A DNA stretch of 64,000 nucleotides from Pseudomonadota bacterium (lineage in GTDB: Bacteria; Pseudomonadota; Alphaproteobacteria; Rhizobiales; Rhizobiaceae), in assembly GCA_020161665.1 (NCBI GenBank), contig JAIUPA010000038.1:124001-188000 (forward strand), written 5' to 3'. Made by a program: the position numbers and the translations under genes. Below are positions 17,569-26,426 of this stretch, one piece after another. Numbering within the stretch: position 1 is the stretch's first letter; each line of letters begins with the position of its first letter. The notes beneath the pieces were generated by a model. It was not told where the DNA came from. It did no database searches and saw nothing but the letters and a program-made list of their open reading frames with translations.

Positions 17569-19793
17569 GACGGTTCTCCCAGCGGGAAACGGGCGGTGAT
17601 GGCGGTGCCCGGCGCACGCGCAACAATCGCCATCGTGCCGTGCAGGCTTTCGATCCGGCCTTTGAGGTTGGACAATCCGTTGCCGGGCTTGATGGTGGCG
17701 GGATCAAAGCCCGCGCCATCGTCCTCGATCTCGAGAAGCGCCTCGCGCCCCTGCCGCGTCAACCGCACGTGGACGGTTTTCGGCTTGCCGTGGCGCACGG
17801 CATTGCCAACCCCCTCGCGCAAAATGGAGCGCAGCGACAGCACCGCGCGGGCCGAAAAGGCATCGGGCAAATCGGCGGCCACATCCCAGCGCAAGGCAAT
17901 GCCCGCTGCTTCCAGCCATTCGGAGAGTTCGACGCGCAGATCCGCCATCAGTTCCTCAAGCGTCAGGCCGCGATTGGCCGTGTCGTTAATGATATCGCGC
18001 AAATCGGACAGCGTCTCGCGGATCAGCGTATCCTTGCGGCTCACATCCGGGCTATGCAGGGCAGACATCAGTTGAACGCCGATATTGTCATGCATGTCGC
18101 CGGTAATGCGACGGCGCTCTTCGGCGACGCCGCGTTCATAGGCCTCGCGCCCCTGAATGGCATTGGCGACCATGAGGTGGAGCTCCCCGGCAATCTTGCG
18201 GTCCTGCGGGGTAAAAAGGCGACGCCCCTTGCGTGCATGCGCGAGATGAAGGGCCGGCAACATGCCAATCGCGGGCATGGCAAGCGTCATGCCCTCATCC
18301 AGCAATCGCGGCGCGGGCACGTCCTCGGCGGGCGCAATCGAGCGCGGCGCAAACACTTGCTCCAGAAGGGTGTTCCAACGCTGGCGCTGCTCGCTGACAC
18401 CGGGGGCCAGCGCCACATCGACAGCGGCATGGAACCATTTTTCGCGATCATCGGCCCGGCGACCGGCAAGCCAGCGGCCAACGCTGTCGCGCAGCGGCAG
18501 ATAGAGGAAAATCGTTGCGAGAAGCGCCACGCCGAAGGTGATGGGGCCATGCTCCCCCGTGACCAGCGAGATCAAAAGCACATCGATCACCACCAGAAGA
18601 ACGGCGCCCAGCAGGTAATAGAGCAGGTTGAACGCCCAGCGATCAAGCGAGAAGAGGCGATAGCGGGACACGCCCAGCGCCAGTCCGGCATGGATCAGCA
18701 GGAAGAAGGTGAAGGCATAGGACTGCGGCAAAAGCGCTTCAGCACCGATCAGATTGGGTGCGATCACCGTCAGCACGAAGCTGCCAGCGCCAATGGCAAT
18801 GGTGGCACCAAACCAGCGCAGCACCGTGCGCGCACCGGCATCATTTCCGGCTCGCCAATATTGCACGACAGGCGCGATCAACATGCCGATCATCTCGATC
18901 AAGGTCGGCATATGCGATCCCATGGGTGGGCCTTCGAACCAGCGCAGCGTATCGCCAAGCCACCAGAGCCCGAAGACAGCGAAAGGCAGAAGGCGCAGCC
19001 AGCCGGACACCAGCGGGCGCGGATAGCTTAACAGCAAGGACAGCATGGCCGCGCCGAAGAACAGCGCGCCGCCATGATTGGCCATGGAAAGCCGGGCAAA
19101 CAGCGTTCCGTCGAGCGCCAGCTCACGGGTGGAATAAAGCGCCGCCGGAAACGTGAAGCCCAGAATGCCAAAGCTTGCCAGCGCAAAGAGGATGGTGGCC
19201 GGGTCTCGCGGGCGAAGCGCCCAGACCCATATGCCGATCAGATAGGCGGCGAGGCCGACGAAAATCTGCACCCAGAAGGCGGACGGCAGGTCCATCATCG
19301 GGCGGGCGGGGAGCGGCGTCACCGTTTCGCGGTGCTCGACGCCAGCGGCATCCTTCACCGTCAGCGTCAAAGGCCCGGAGCGCAAGAGTGCGTCAAGCGC
19401 CGTCTGGCGGGTGAAAAAGCCAGCCATATCGCCATAGGTTTCCAGCGTGTCCGGCTCTTCGAGCAGGTCCTGCGCAGATAGGGCCGTGTCCGGGCCGTTG
19501 GCGGCGCCCATCGATTGCAGCGTGAGCGGGGCCAAAAGGCGCGAAACCGGCCCGTTTTTGGCAATCTCGACGATCTCGACGGTCTCGCCATTTTCGCCGG
19601 GCAAAAGGCTGAGGCCAAGCCAAGGTCTTTGGGTGGCGGCCATCGTGACCAGCACGGTCAATGCCAAACCGGCCACGGCCAGAAGCAGCATCAGGGCAAC
19701 AGGCGTCAATCGGCTTGGCACGGGTTGGAGCGCCTCATTAGGGTCATCTGAAAAGCGTTGCAGCACAGGGTCTTGCACGCCACCGGGACTCAA
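17565..19793 (-). CDS. Membrane sensor histidine kinase (HisKA_3 type) with PDZ-like periplasmic region
   Basis: A 742-residue protein. One membrane helix (about residues 30-52) is followed by an extracytoplasmic PDZ-like stretch (about 55-165; GLSLLPGENGETVEIVEIAK). Then come seven or eight further membrane helices (about 170-425), a linker, the dimerisation/H box ERRRITGDMHDNIGVQLMSAL, and a HATPase domain ending near DDGAGFDPATIKPGNGLSNLKGR. The first possible start is TTG 19793; the exact start is uncertain. It phosphorylates the coupled NarL-type regulator. The signal is unknown. Confidence 0.85.
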   Translation of the reverse strand: MSPGGVQDPVLQRFSDDPNEALQPVPSRLTPVALMLLLAVAGLALTVLVTMAATQRPWLGLSLLPGENGETVEIVEIAKNGPVSRLLAPLTLQSMGAANGPDTALSAQDLLEEPDTLETYGDMAGFFTRQTALDALLRSGPLTLTVKDAAGVEHRETVTPLPARPMMDLPSAFWVQIFVGLAAYLIGIWVWALRPRDPATILFALASFGILGFTFPAALYSTRELALDGTLFARLSMANHGGALFFGAAMLSLLLSYPRPLVSGWLRLLPFAVFGLWWLGDTLRWFEGPPMGSHMPTLIEMIGMLIAPVVQYWRAGNDAGARTVLRWFGATIAIGAGSFVLTVIAPNLIGAEALLPQSYAFTFFLLIHAGLALGVSRYRLFSLDRWAFNLLYYLLGAVLLVVIDVLLISLVTGEHGPITFGVALLATIFLYLPLRDSVGRWLAGRRADDREKWFHAAVDVALAPGVSEQRQRWNTLLEQVFAPRSIAPAEDVPAPRLLDEGMTLAMPAIGMLPALHLAHARKGRRLFTPQDRKIAGELHLMVANAIQGREAYERGVAEERRRITGDMHDNIGVQLMSALHSPDVSRKDTLIRETLSDLRDIINDTANRGLTLEELMADLRVELSEWLEAAGIALRWDVAADLPDAFSARAVLSLRSILREGVGNAVRHGKPKTVHVRLTRQGREALLEIEDDGAGFDPATIKPGNGLSNLKGRIESLHGTMAIVARAPGTAITARFPLGEPS

Positions 19794-19835
19794 AGCCTAT
19801 GCGCGCCACGATGGAACTGCAAGCGTCTCACCACC

Positions 19836-19849
19836 CCCCTGAACAGGGG
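19836..19849. promoter_or_regulatory. Palindrome in the kinase / alcohol dehydrogenase intergenic region
   Basis: CCCCTG-AA-CAGGGG is a 14-base inverted repeat, 42 bases upstream of the kinase start and 160 bases before the alcohol dehydrogenase. It is a candidate binding site for the adjacent NarL-type response regulator. Only the symmetry is seen. Confidence 0.35.
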
Positions 19850-20012
19850 TAGTGAGGTGATGACACACCTCCCCATCCCTTTGCTTGACGCTTTGCGAAC
19901 GGGTGGGTACGGTTTGGCCCTTATCCGGCTTTGCCTTGGGAGGGGCGGCCGGTTGATGAGGCATGGAGGAGCCTCGCGTGACCGCCGTCGCGCGCCGGGC
20001 CGGGAGGAGAGC

Positions 20013-21170
20013 TTGAACCCGTTCGTTTTCAATACATCGCGTTCGATCGAATTTGGCGCAGGCACGCTTAACCGTCTCGGCACGCTGGTGCGCGAACGGA
20101 TCGGCGAGCGCGTCATGCTGGTCACGGACCCCGGCATGGTGGCGACCGGCATGGTGGAGCGGGCGCTGTCCATTCTCGGCAATGCCGGTGTCGAGGTGAG
20201 CCTGTTCAAGGATGTGATGGCCGATCCGCCGGAAAGCGTGGTTCTGGCCGCCACGCAAGCCGCGCGGGATGCAGGGGCACAGGGCGTGGTGGGGCTTGGT
20301 GGCGGTTCGTCGCTCGATGTCGCCAAGCTTGTGGCGCTTCTCGCCCAGGGCGCAGAACAGTTGAAGGATGTCTACGGCGTCGGCAAGGCCAAGGGGCCGC
20401 GCCTGCCGCTCATCCTCATTCCCACCACATCCGGCACCGGCTCGGAAGTGACACCCATTTCCATCGTCACCACGGGCACGAATGAGAAAATGGGCGTCGT
20501 CTCGCCGGTTCTCCTGCCGGATATCGCGCTGCTGGACCCCGAACTCACCTATGGCCTGCCACCGCACATCACCGCCGCCACCGGCATCGATGCGATGGTG
20601 CACGCCATTGAGGCCTACGCCTCGGCGAGCCCCAACAACAATCCCGTATCGCGCATTCTGGCGACACAGGCCCTGACCTTGATGGGCCGTTCGCTTCTGA
20701 CCGCCGTCAAGGACGGTCGAAACGCCGAAGCCCGCGCGGATATGCTGATCGGCTCCATGCTGGCAGGGCAGGCCTTTGCCAATTCGCCGGTGGCTGCCGT
20801 TCATGCGCTGGCCTATCCGCTCGGCGGGCATTTCCACATTCCGCACGGGCTTTCCAACGCGCTCGTCCTGCCACATGTGCTACGCTTCAACATGGTGACG
20901 GCGCATCAGCCCTATGCGGAGATCGCCCCTTATGTCTTCCCGGATCTCGCAGCCCTCGAAGGGCAGGCGCGCGCCAGCGCGTTTTGCGACCGGCTGGCGG
21001 AATTGTCGCTCGCCTGCGGGCTGCAACCCAACCTGCGCGCCATGAATATTCCGGAAGACATTCTGCCGAAGCTGGCATCGGATGCGATGAACCAGACGCG
21101 CCTTCTCGTCAACAATCCGCGCCCGGTGACGGAAGCCGATGCGCTGGCGATCTACCGCGCCGCATGGTGA
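20013..21170 (+). CDS. Iron-containing (group III) alcohol dehydrogenase
   Basis: A 385-residue enzyme; the TTG start is chosen because GGGAGG lies 5 bases upstream and the length then matches the family. The NAD-binding GGGSSLDVAK motif (near residue 97) and family motif TTSGTGSEVTPISIV (near 140) are present. The metal-ligand region includes the His residues of HALAYPLGGHFHIPHGLSNA. It oxidises an unknown alcohol or reduces an aldehyde. It is divergent from a NarL-type two-component system, an arrangement also seen for regulated alcohol dehydrogenases. Confidence 0.92.
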   Translation: MNPFVFNTSRSIEFGAGTLNRLGTLVRERIGERVMLVTDPGMVATGMVERALSILGNAGVEVSLFKDVMADPPESVVLAATQAARDAGAQGVVGLGGGSSLDVAKLVALLAQGAEQLKDVYGVGKAKGPRLPLILIPTTSGTGSEVTPISIVTTGTNEKMGVVSPVLLPDIALLDPELTYGLPPHITAATGIDAMVHAIEAYASASPNNNPVSRILATQALTLMGRSLLTAVKDGRNAEARADMLIGSMLAGQAFANSPVAAVHALAYPLGGHFHIPHGLSNALVLPHVLRFNMVTAHQPYAEIAPYVFPDLAALEGQARASAFCDRLAELSLACGLQPNLRAMNIPEDILPKLASDAMNQTRLLVNNPRPVTEADALAIYRAAW

Positions 21171-21176
21171 GCAATC

Positions 21177-22448
21177 CTAGTGATCCGAATGCCCCTTGCG
21201 GATGGTGCGCACGCCCATCCACACGGCAACCACGACGAAGGGAACGCTGACGCCGGTAATCATCACCGGATCAACATCCACCATCACATGCTCCGCCGCC
21301 TTGGCGAGATAACCGATGAGACCGATGATATAATAGGAAAGGGCTGCGACCGACAGGCCTTCCACCGTCTGTTGCAGGCGAAGCTGCATCCGGGCACGCC
21401 GGTCCATGGAGGCCAGCAATTGGCCGTTCTGCTTTTCCAATTGCAGATCGACCCATGTGCGAAGGAGAATGGTGGCGCGCGACAGCTTGCGCGAAAGCTC
21501 TCCCTGCCGTTCCTCCACCGATTTGCAGGTGCGCATGGCAGGCCCCAGACGCCGCTCCAGAAACGAGCCGAGCGTCTCATAACCCATCATGCTCGCCTCG
21601 GCGAGGTTGCGCACCCGGTCGAGAACGATCTCGTGATAGGCGCGGCTTGCCCCGAAGCGGTAAAGGCTTTGCGCGGCACCTGCCTCCAGTTCGGCGGCGA
21701 GGCTTGAAATGCGCCCGAGCAGTGTTTCGTCATCGCCGCGTGCCGGGGCCGTCATCTTCGCCGTGATGTCGGCAAAGGCGTTTTCAATGGCGCGCAATTC
21801 AGGCGAAAGCGACTGCGCCAAGGGAAGCCCCAGCATGGCCAGTGTGCGGTAGGTTTCAAGCTCCAGAAGACGCTGAACGAGGGCACTCAGTGCCGAATCC
21901 GTCAAGCCGCGATCAACCACCAAAATGCGCGTCAGGCCGTCGCCGTCCTGTTGAAAATCCGTGATGATTTCGGCCTGCCCCGCCTTGGTCGACGAGCGGC
22001 AGAGGCTGGTGCGATCAAATTGCGCCAGCGCGTCCTCCAGCAGCGCATCACCGGCGCGGACTTCCAGCCGGATGGCGGAAATGAGCTTGCCCGGCGGGGT
22101 AAAATCGCTGCCAAAGGGATGGCCGTGCACCGGACCCCCAAAGGCGTCCGGCGCGGGGCCGTGCCAGTAATAGGTGCTGAATTCGGTGTGGCGTTCCCAG
22201 CGCAACGTTCCGCCGCCCCAGATCATCTGGTGCAGGCTTGCCCCCGCATCGGGTGGCGAAATGCCCCGCCCCAGACAGAGCTGCCCCAGAAAGGCATGTT
22301 CGAGATTGCCCTCGTCTTCGCGCAGAAAGGCGAATTGCAGCACTACACGATTTTGCGGGATGAGCATGAAGGGGCGGGCATGAATTTCGCCGAGCGCCCG
22401 GCGCCGAAACGCCGCTTCCTCGAAAGGCGGGAAAAATCGTTCTGTCAT
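21177..22448 (-). CDS. DUF3422 family membrane-anchored protein
   Basis: A 423-residue protein matching the alphaproteobacterial DUF3422 family by its N-terminus (ARPFMLIPQNRVVLQFAF) and the RHTEFSTYYW motif. A long cytoplasmic part with helical, coiled-coil-prone stretches is followed by two C-terminal membrane helices (about residues 355-378 and 388-410). Function unknown. It is convergent with the alcohol dehydrogenase, 6 bases apart. Confidence 0.88.
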   Translation of the reverse strand: MTERFFPPFEEAAFRRRALGEIHARPFMLIPQNRVVLQFAFLREDEGNLEHAFLGQLCLGRGISPPDAGASLHQMIWGGGTLRWERHTEFSTYYWHGPAPDAFGGPVHGHPFGSDFTPPGKLISAIRLEVRAGDALLEDALAQFDRTSLCRSSTKAGQAEIITDFQQDGDGLTRILVVDRGLTDSALSALVQRLLELETYRTLAMLGLPLAQSLSPELRAIENAFADITAKMTAPARGDDETLLGRISSLAAELEAGAAQSLYRFGASRAYHEIVLDRVRNLAEASMMGYETLGSFLERRLGPAMRTCKSVEERQGELSRKLSRATILLRTWVDLQLEKQNGQLLASMDRRARMQLRLQQTVEGLSVAALSYYIIGLIGYLAKAAEHVMVDVDPVMITGVSVPFVVVAVWMGVRTIRKGHSDH

Positions 22449-23208
22449 CGCTTGCCGCCTTTCGGCTCCTCCGGCCTGCCTATGCGAAAAACGGTTCCCC
22501 CAAACCGCTCGATGAAACGACTATTTCATGATCTTTGCCGGGAACGCAACGCAGGTCATGGCACCCAAACCGGACGGCAACGCTTGTCACACGACCCCCG
22601 GCGCAAAAATGCGACGTTTTCCGCAAAAGAACGCGGCTTTGGGGCGCACGCGTCGCGGTCTTCTCGAATCCGAACAGGGTCTGGATGACGCGCTCGCCTT
22701 TGCCGGGACGCCGGAATAACGGATCTCAAATTTGCGTTGCAGCAATTTTAAGGCACGACCCGCCGTTTTCCACAGCTGCGCGCGCGCATTTTCGCCCCTT
22801 GCCCGCCAGCGCGGCGGCACTGCCCCCATGAAGGTGAGCATCGGGTGGCGCGATCCATAAACAATTGATAAAATATCATTTTCAGAGACTTCCGTTTTTG
22901 ATCGCGTCAAATTTTGACCCGCTGCAAACGACCTGCGACAGGCTGTCGCAGCCTAAGGTTTTAGAGCGAACTTGCATTATCGCGGGCATGACGCGCCGCA
23001 AGGTCTGGATTTGGCGTCGCAATATGCTTATGGACGAGGCTGTCCAGACCTTGAGGTGCCGCATCCCTTTTCTTTGTTGTGGGGGGGAAGGAATGCCGGG
23101 AGGCCCATGCCCAAGAGATCGGACGCGATACGTGCATAGCCATTCGGGGATGGCCATCATCGTCCCCGCTTTCATTCGTACCGTTTTGACTGTTTTTAGG
23201 GAGGACTC
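22449..23208 (+). promoter_or_regulatory. 760-base intergenic region upstream of the yjcH-actP-type genes
   Basis: No open frame here shows coding character that I trust. The only clear structure is a 19-base palindrome, CTGCGACAG-G-CTGTCGCAG, at 22933-22951. It is followed by TTGCATTAT near 22972, which may be part of a promoter. GGGAGG precedes the downstream ATG at 23209. The remaining sequence is lower in GC around 22855-22920. A long untranslated leader or small RNA cannot be excluded. Confidence 0.45.
22933..22951. promoter_or_regulatory. 19-base perfect palindrome, candidate operator
   Basis: The arms CTGCGACAG and CTGTCGCAG flank a single central G. It lies about 260 bases before the DUF485 gene. 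The perfect symmetry suggests a dimeric regulator site; the regulator is not identifiable from the window. Confidence 0.5.
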
Positions 23209-23517
23209 ATGCAGCCCGCTTATGCAAAAATTGCCGCGGACCCGCGCTTTACCGAACTTGTCGCCAAGCGCAATCGTTTCGCGATCCTGCTTTCGGTGAT
23301 CGTTCTGATCGGCTTCACCGCCTTCATGTATCTCGGCGTTGGTGCGCCGGACGTCTTTGCCGCCCATGTGGGCAGCGAAACCGCATGGACCTGGGGCCTT
23401 GTCGCAGGCGTCGCCATTCTGGCCTTCGCCTTCATCATGACCGGCATCTACACGGTGCGCGCCAATGGCGAATTCGACAAGCTGACCAAGACCATCGTTC
23501 AGGAGGCCACGAAGTGA
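23209..23517 (+). CDS. yjcH: DUF485 (YjcH-like) inner-membrane protein
   Basis: A 102-residue protein with the DUF485 pattern: an N-terminal basic/hydrophilic segment ([16 protein letters not shown]) and two membrane helices (about 25-50 and 60-85). YjcH is characteristically encoded directly before ActP-type symporters. Here its stop overlaps the GTG start of the symporter (GTGA), so translation is coupled. It is probably an accessory subunit; its exact role is unknown. Confidence 0.93.
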   Translation: MQPAYAKIAADPRFTELVAKRNRFAILLSVIVLIGFTAFMYLGVGAPDVFAAHVGSETAWTWGLVAGVAILAFAFIMTGIYTVRANGEFDKLTKTIVQEATK

Positions 23518-25181
23518 AGCGTCTTTCCCTTCTCCTGTCTTCGGCCTTTGCCGCAGCCTTCGTTGCCACAAACGCGCTGGCGACCGAAACGATCAACGGT
23601 CCGGTTGAAAAGCAGCCGATCAACATCACCGCCATCATCATGTTCTTCGTGTTCGTGGCTGGTACGCTTGCTCTGACCTACTGGGCCGCGCGCCGCACGC
23701 GCTCGACCTCGGACTTCTATACCGCTGGCGGTGGCATCACCGGCTTCCAGAACGGCGTGGCCATTGCCGGCGACTATATGTCCGCCGCTTCGTTCCTCGG
23801 CATTTCCGGCATGGTGTTCGGCACCGGCCTCGACGGCCTGTTCTACGCTGCCGGTTTCACCATCGGCTGGCCGCTCATCCTCTTCATGATCGCGGAACGC
23901 CTGCGCAATCTCGGTCGCTTCACCTTCTCCGACATCACCTCCTATCGCCTCGAACAGACGCGCATTCGCTCGCTCTCGGCCTTCGGTGCGCTTTCGGTGG
24001 TGCTGTTCTATCTGGTTGCCCAGATGGTCGGCGCAGGCAAGCTGATCCAGCTGCTGTTCGGCCTTGATTATGCCTATGCCGTTCTGCTCGTCGGCGTGCT
24101 GATGATGCTTTACGTGACCTTCGGCGGCATGCTCGCCACGACCTGGGTGCAGATCACCAAGGCCATCCTGCTTTTGGCAGGCTGCACGGTCATGGTTCTG
24201 CTGTCGCTCTACCACTTCGGTTTTGATCCGGGTGCCCTTATCCAGAGCGCTGTCGATCACCATCCGCGTGGTGTGGAAATGCTGAAGCCCTCCAAGGCTC
24301 TGTCTGATCCGCTGAACGCCATCTCGCTGGGCCTTGCCCTGATGTGCGGTGCCGCTGGCCTGCCGCATATCCTGATGCGCTTCTTCACGGTTCCGGATGC
24401 CGTGGCTGCCCGCAAGTCGGTGTTCTACGCAACCGGCTTCATCGCCTACTTCTACATCCTGACGATCACCATCGGCCTTGCTGCCGTCACGATCATCGGC
24501 ATGGACCCGAGCTACTTCGATGCGGCTGGCAAGCTGCTCGGCGGTGGCAACATGGCTGCCGTGCATCTGGCCAAGGCCGTTGGCGGCAACGCCTTCCTCG
24601 GCTTCATCTCGGCCGTGGCCTTCGCCACGATCCTGGCCGTGGTGTCGGGTCTGGCGCTGGCCGGTGCATCGGCCGTGTCGCACGACCTTTATGCCAACGT
24701 CATCATGAAGGGTAAGGCCACCGGCGCTCAGGAAATGCGTGTCTCGCGCATCGCCACCTTCGCCATCGGCATCATCGGCATCATTCTCGGCCTCGCTTTC
24801 GAAAACCAGAACATCGCCTTCATGGTGGGTCTGGCCTTCGGCGTGGCCGCGTCGGTGAACTTCCCGGTTCTCTTCCTGTCGATCTTCTGGAAGAACCTCA
24901 CGACGCGTGGTGCCTTCATCGGCGGCTTCCTCGGCCTCGTCTCGGCCATCACCTTCGTGGTGCTTGGCCCGACGGTCTGGGTGGCCCTGCTGCACCACGA
25001 AAAGCCGATCTTCCCGTATGAACAGTATGCCCTGTTCTCCATGACGATCGCTTTCGTCAGCATCTGGTTCTTCTCGATCACCGACAAGAGCGCACGGGCT
25101 GCACAGGACAAGGCAGGCTATGCGGAACAGTTCATCCGTTCCGAAACGGGCCTTGGTGCTGCGGCTGCCTCCGACCACTAA
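23514..25181 (+). CDS. actP: ActP-type cation/monocarboxylate (acetate) symporter, SSS family
   Basis: A 555-residue protein starting at GTG with AGGAGG upstream. An N-terminal signal-like helix ends at ALATE and about 13 membrane helices follow. The SSS features include [20 protein letters not shown] and [15 protein letters not shown], typical of ActP, plus [14 protein letters not shown]. It would import acetate, pyruvate or a similar short carboxylate with Na+ or H+. The substrate within this family is inferred. A strong terminator follows. Confidence 0.93.
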   Translation: MKRLSLLLSSAFAAAFVATNALATETINGPVEKQPINITAIIMFFVFVAGTLALTYWAARRTRSTSDFYTAGGGITGFQNGVAIAGDYMSAASFLGISGMVFGTGLDGLFYAAGFTIGWPLILFMIAERLRNLGRFTFSDITSYRLEQTRIRSLSAFGALSVVLFYLVAQMVGAGKLIQLLFGLDYAYAVLLVGVLMMLYVTFGGMLATTWVQITKAILLLAGCTVMVLLSLYHFGFDPGALIQSAVDHHPRGVEMLKPSKALSDPLNAISLGLALMCGAAGLPHILMRFFTVPDAVAARKSVFYATGFIAYFYILTITIGLAAVTIIGMDPSYFDAAGKLLGGGNMAAVHLAKAVGGNAFLGFISAVAFATILAVVSGLALAGASAVSHDLYANVIMKGKATGAQEMRVSRIATFAIGIIGIILGLAFENQNIAFMVGLAFGVAASVNFPVLFLSIFWKNLTTRGAFIGGFLGLVSAITFVVLGPTVWVALLHHEKPIFPYEQYALFSMTIAFVSIWFFSITDKSARAAQDKAGYAEQFIRSETGLGAAAASDH

Positions 25182-25200
25182 GCGCGTCGCGCTTGATCCC

Positions 25201-25239
25201 AAAATGCGAAAGCCGGGGAGCGATCCCCGGCTTTTTTTT
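25201..25239 (+). terminator. Rho-independent terminator after the symporter (copy 1 of a repeated element)
   Basis: The stem AAAGCCGGGGA (25209-25219) and TCCCCGGCTTT (25224-25234) with loop GCGA is followed by an uninterrupted T run to 25239. The first 34 bases (25201-25234) are identical to a second copy at 32550-32583. Confidence 0.93.
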
Positions 25240-25271
25240 GTTGAAGAGAGCCCTGAGGTGAGGTCGTTCAC

Positions 25272-26426
25272 TCAGCCGAGATGGCGGCGCTTCTCGGCTG
25301 CATATCGGACCAGCGCCAACCCACGGAAGATGCCGTGCATGAACTTGCCATAGGGCATCGTCAGGAAGAACCCGAGCACGAAGCCGAGATGGAGGGCCAG
25401 CATGGTTCCCATCAGCGGCGTTGCCCGCAAAACGAGAAGGGCAAGTCCGGTGATCCCCGTCAGCAGCAGCATGAGGATGAAGGCAACGTCCATGCCCTTG
25501 CGGCTTTCATCCATCAGCTGCGGGTCACGCCGGAATTTTGCGGCAAGCAGGCCGATTGGACCAATGGTGATGCCGATACCGCCCAGTGTGCCCAGCACAA
25601 CGGGAAGATCCCACCACGGGTAAGGCGCATCCCGTCCCAGCGCGTAATGCCACAAGGTTCCCACCGTGGTTGCGGCAAAGCAGAGCATGAAGCCGTAGAA
25701 GGTCAGGTGATGGAAGAGGCGGCGATTGTCGTCGGGCTTGTCACTCTCGTTCATGCAGCCGACACCGCCACCGTCGAGATAGCGCAACGTTGCGGCATCA
25801 TGCGCGCCACCGGCCAAGGCTTTGGGATCGCGCAGCGTTTCGGACGGCTCACCAATATCCCGCCAGAATTTAACGCAGGACATGATGATCGCAAGAATGG
25901 CCCAGAAGAAGGCGACGCCGAAAACTGCCACCATCGCGTTGTGCGGCATGATCCGGTAGAAGGCACCCGGGCCTGAATGCACGCCGAACATGACGTCGGG
26001 ATCGTGCCAGACGGCAAAACCGAAGAAGAAGGCGGCGACAGACAGCGAGGCGATCAACGTCACCATCAGGCCATTGCGATGGAACACCGGCGCCAGAAAA
26101 CCGGGCCAGACATAGCGCGCATAGCTGTCATTTCGAACCTCGGCCAGCACCTTGGGCACATTCACGTTGAACTCGTGCGGCGGCGCGAACTGGCAATCGG
26201 AATTGCAGGCTCCGCAGTTGTGGCAGAGGTTTGCGAGATAGGTCAGGTCGCCGGTTGCGAAAGCACGGCGCATTTCCATGGCGGGGAATACGGCGCACAG
26301 CCCTTCGCAGTAACGGCACGAATTGCAGACGGTCATCAGCCGTTCTGCCTCATCAAGGTGGGCCTGCTGGATTTCGGTCACGGACCGGGCGTGGCTTGCG
26401 GCCGACATGGCGTTACCTGTTTGCAT
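25272..26426 (-). CDS. tcuB: TcuB-like tricarballylate utilisation electron-transfer protein
   Basis: A 384-residue protein. The N-terminal part holds two ferredoxin-like clusters (Cys34/37/40/44 in CNSCRYCEGLC and Cys68/71/74/78 in CHNCGACNSDC). The C-terminal part has about five to six membrane helices with several His residues suited to heme or quinone contact. TcuB is known to reoxidise the FAD of TcuA by passing electrons to the quinone pool. The start overlaps the end of tcuA by 14 bases. The chosen ATG has AAGGAG upstream. Confidence 0.92.
   Translation of the reverse strand: MQTGNAMSAASHARSVTEIQQAHLDEAERLMTVCNSCRYCEGLCAVFPAMEMRRAFATGDLTYLANLCHNCGACNSDCQFAPPHEFNVNVPKVLAEVRNDSYARYVWPGFLAPVFHRNGLMVTLIASLSVAAFFFGFAVWHDPDVMFGVHSGPGAFYRIMPHNAMVAVFGVAFFWAILAIIMSCVKFWRDIGEPSETLRDPKALAGGAHDAATLRYLDGGGVGCMNESDKPDDNRRLFHHLTFYGFMLCFAATTVGTLWHYALGRDAPYPWWDLPVVLGTLGGIGITIGPIGLLAAKFRRDPQLMDESRKGMDVAFILMLLLTGITGLALLVLRATPLMGTMLALHLGFVLGFFLTMPYGKFMHGIFRGLALVRYAAEKRRHLG

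Noticed and set aside
22535..22910. Several 60- to 107-codon frames in the long intergenic region before the DUF485 gene
   Set aside because: They overlap on both strands, lack ribosome binding sites and give low-complexity Arg/Ala/Pro-rich translations.
23499..25271. A 590-codon open frame on the minus strand opposite the ActP-type symporter
   Set aside because: It is the antisense of a membrane protein gene and gives a highly charged translation without domains; a codon-bias artefact.
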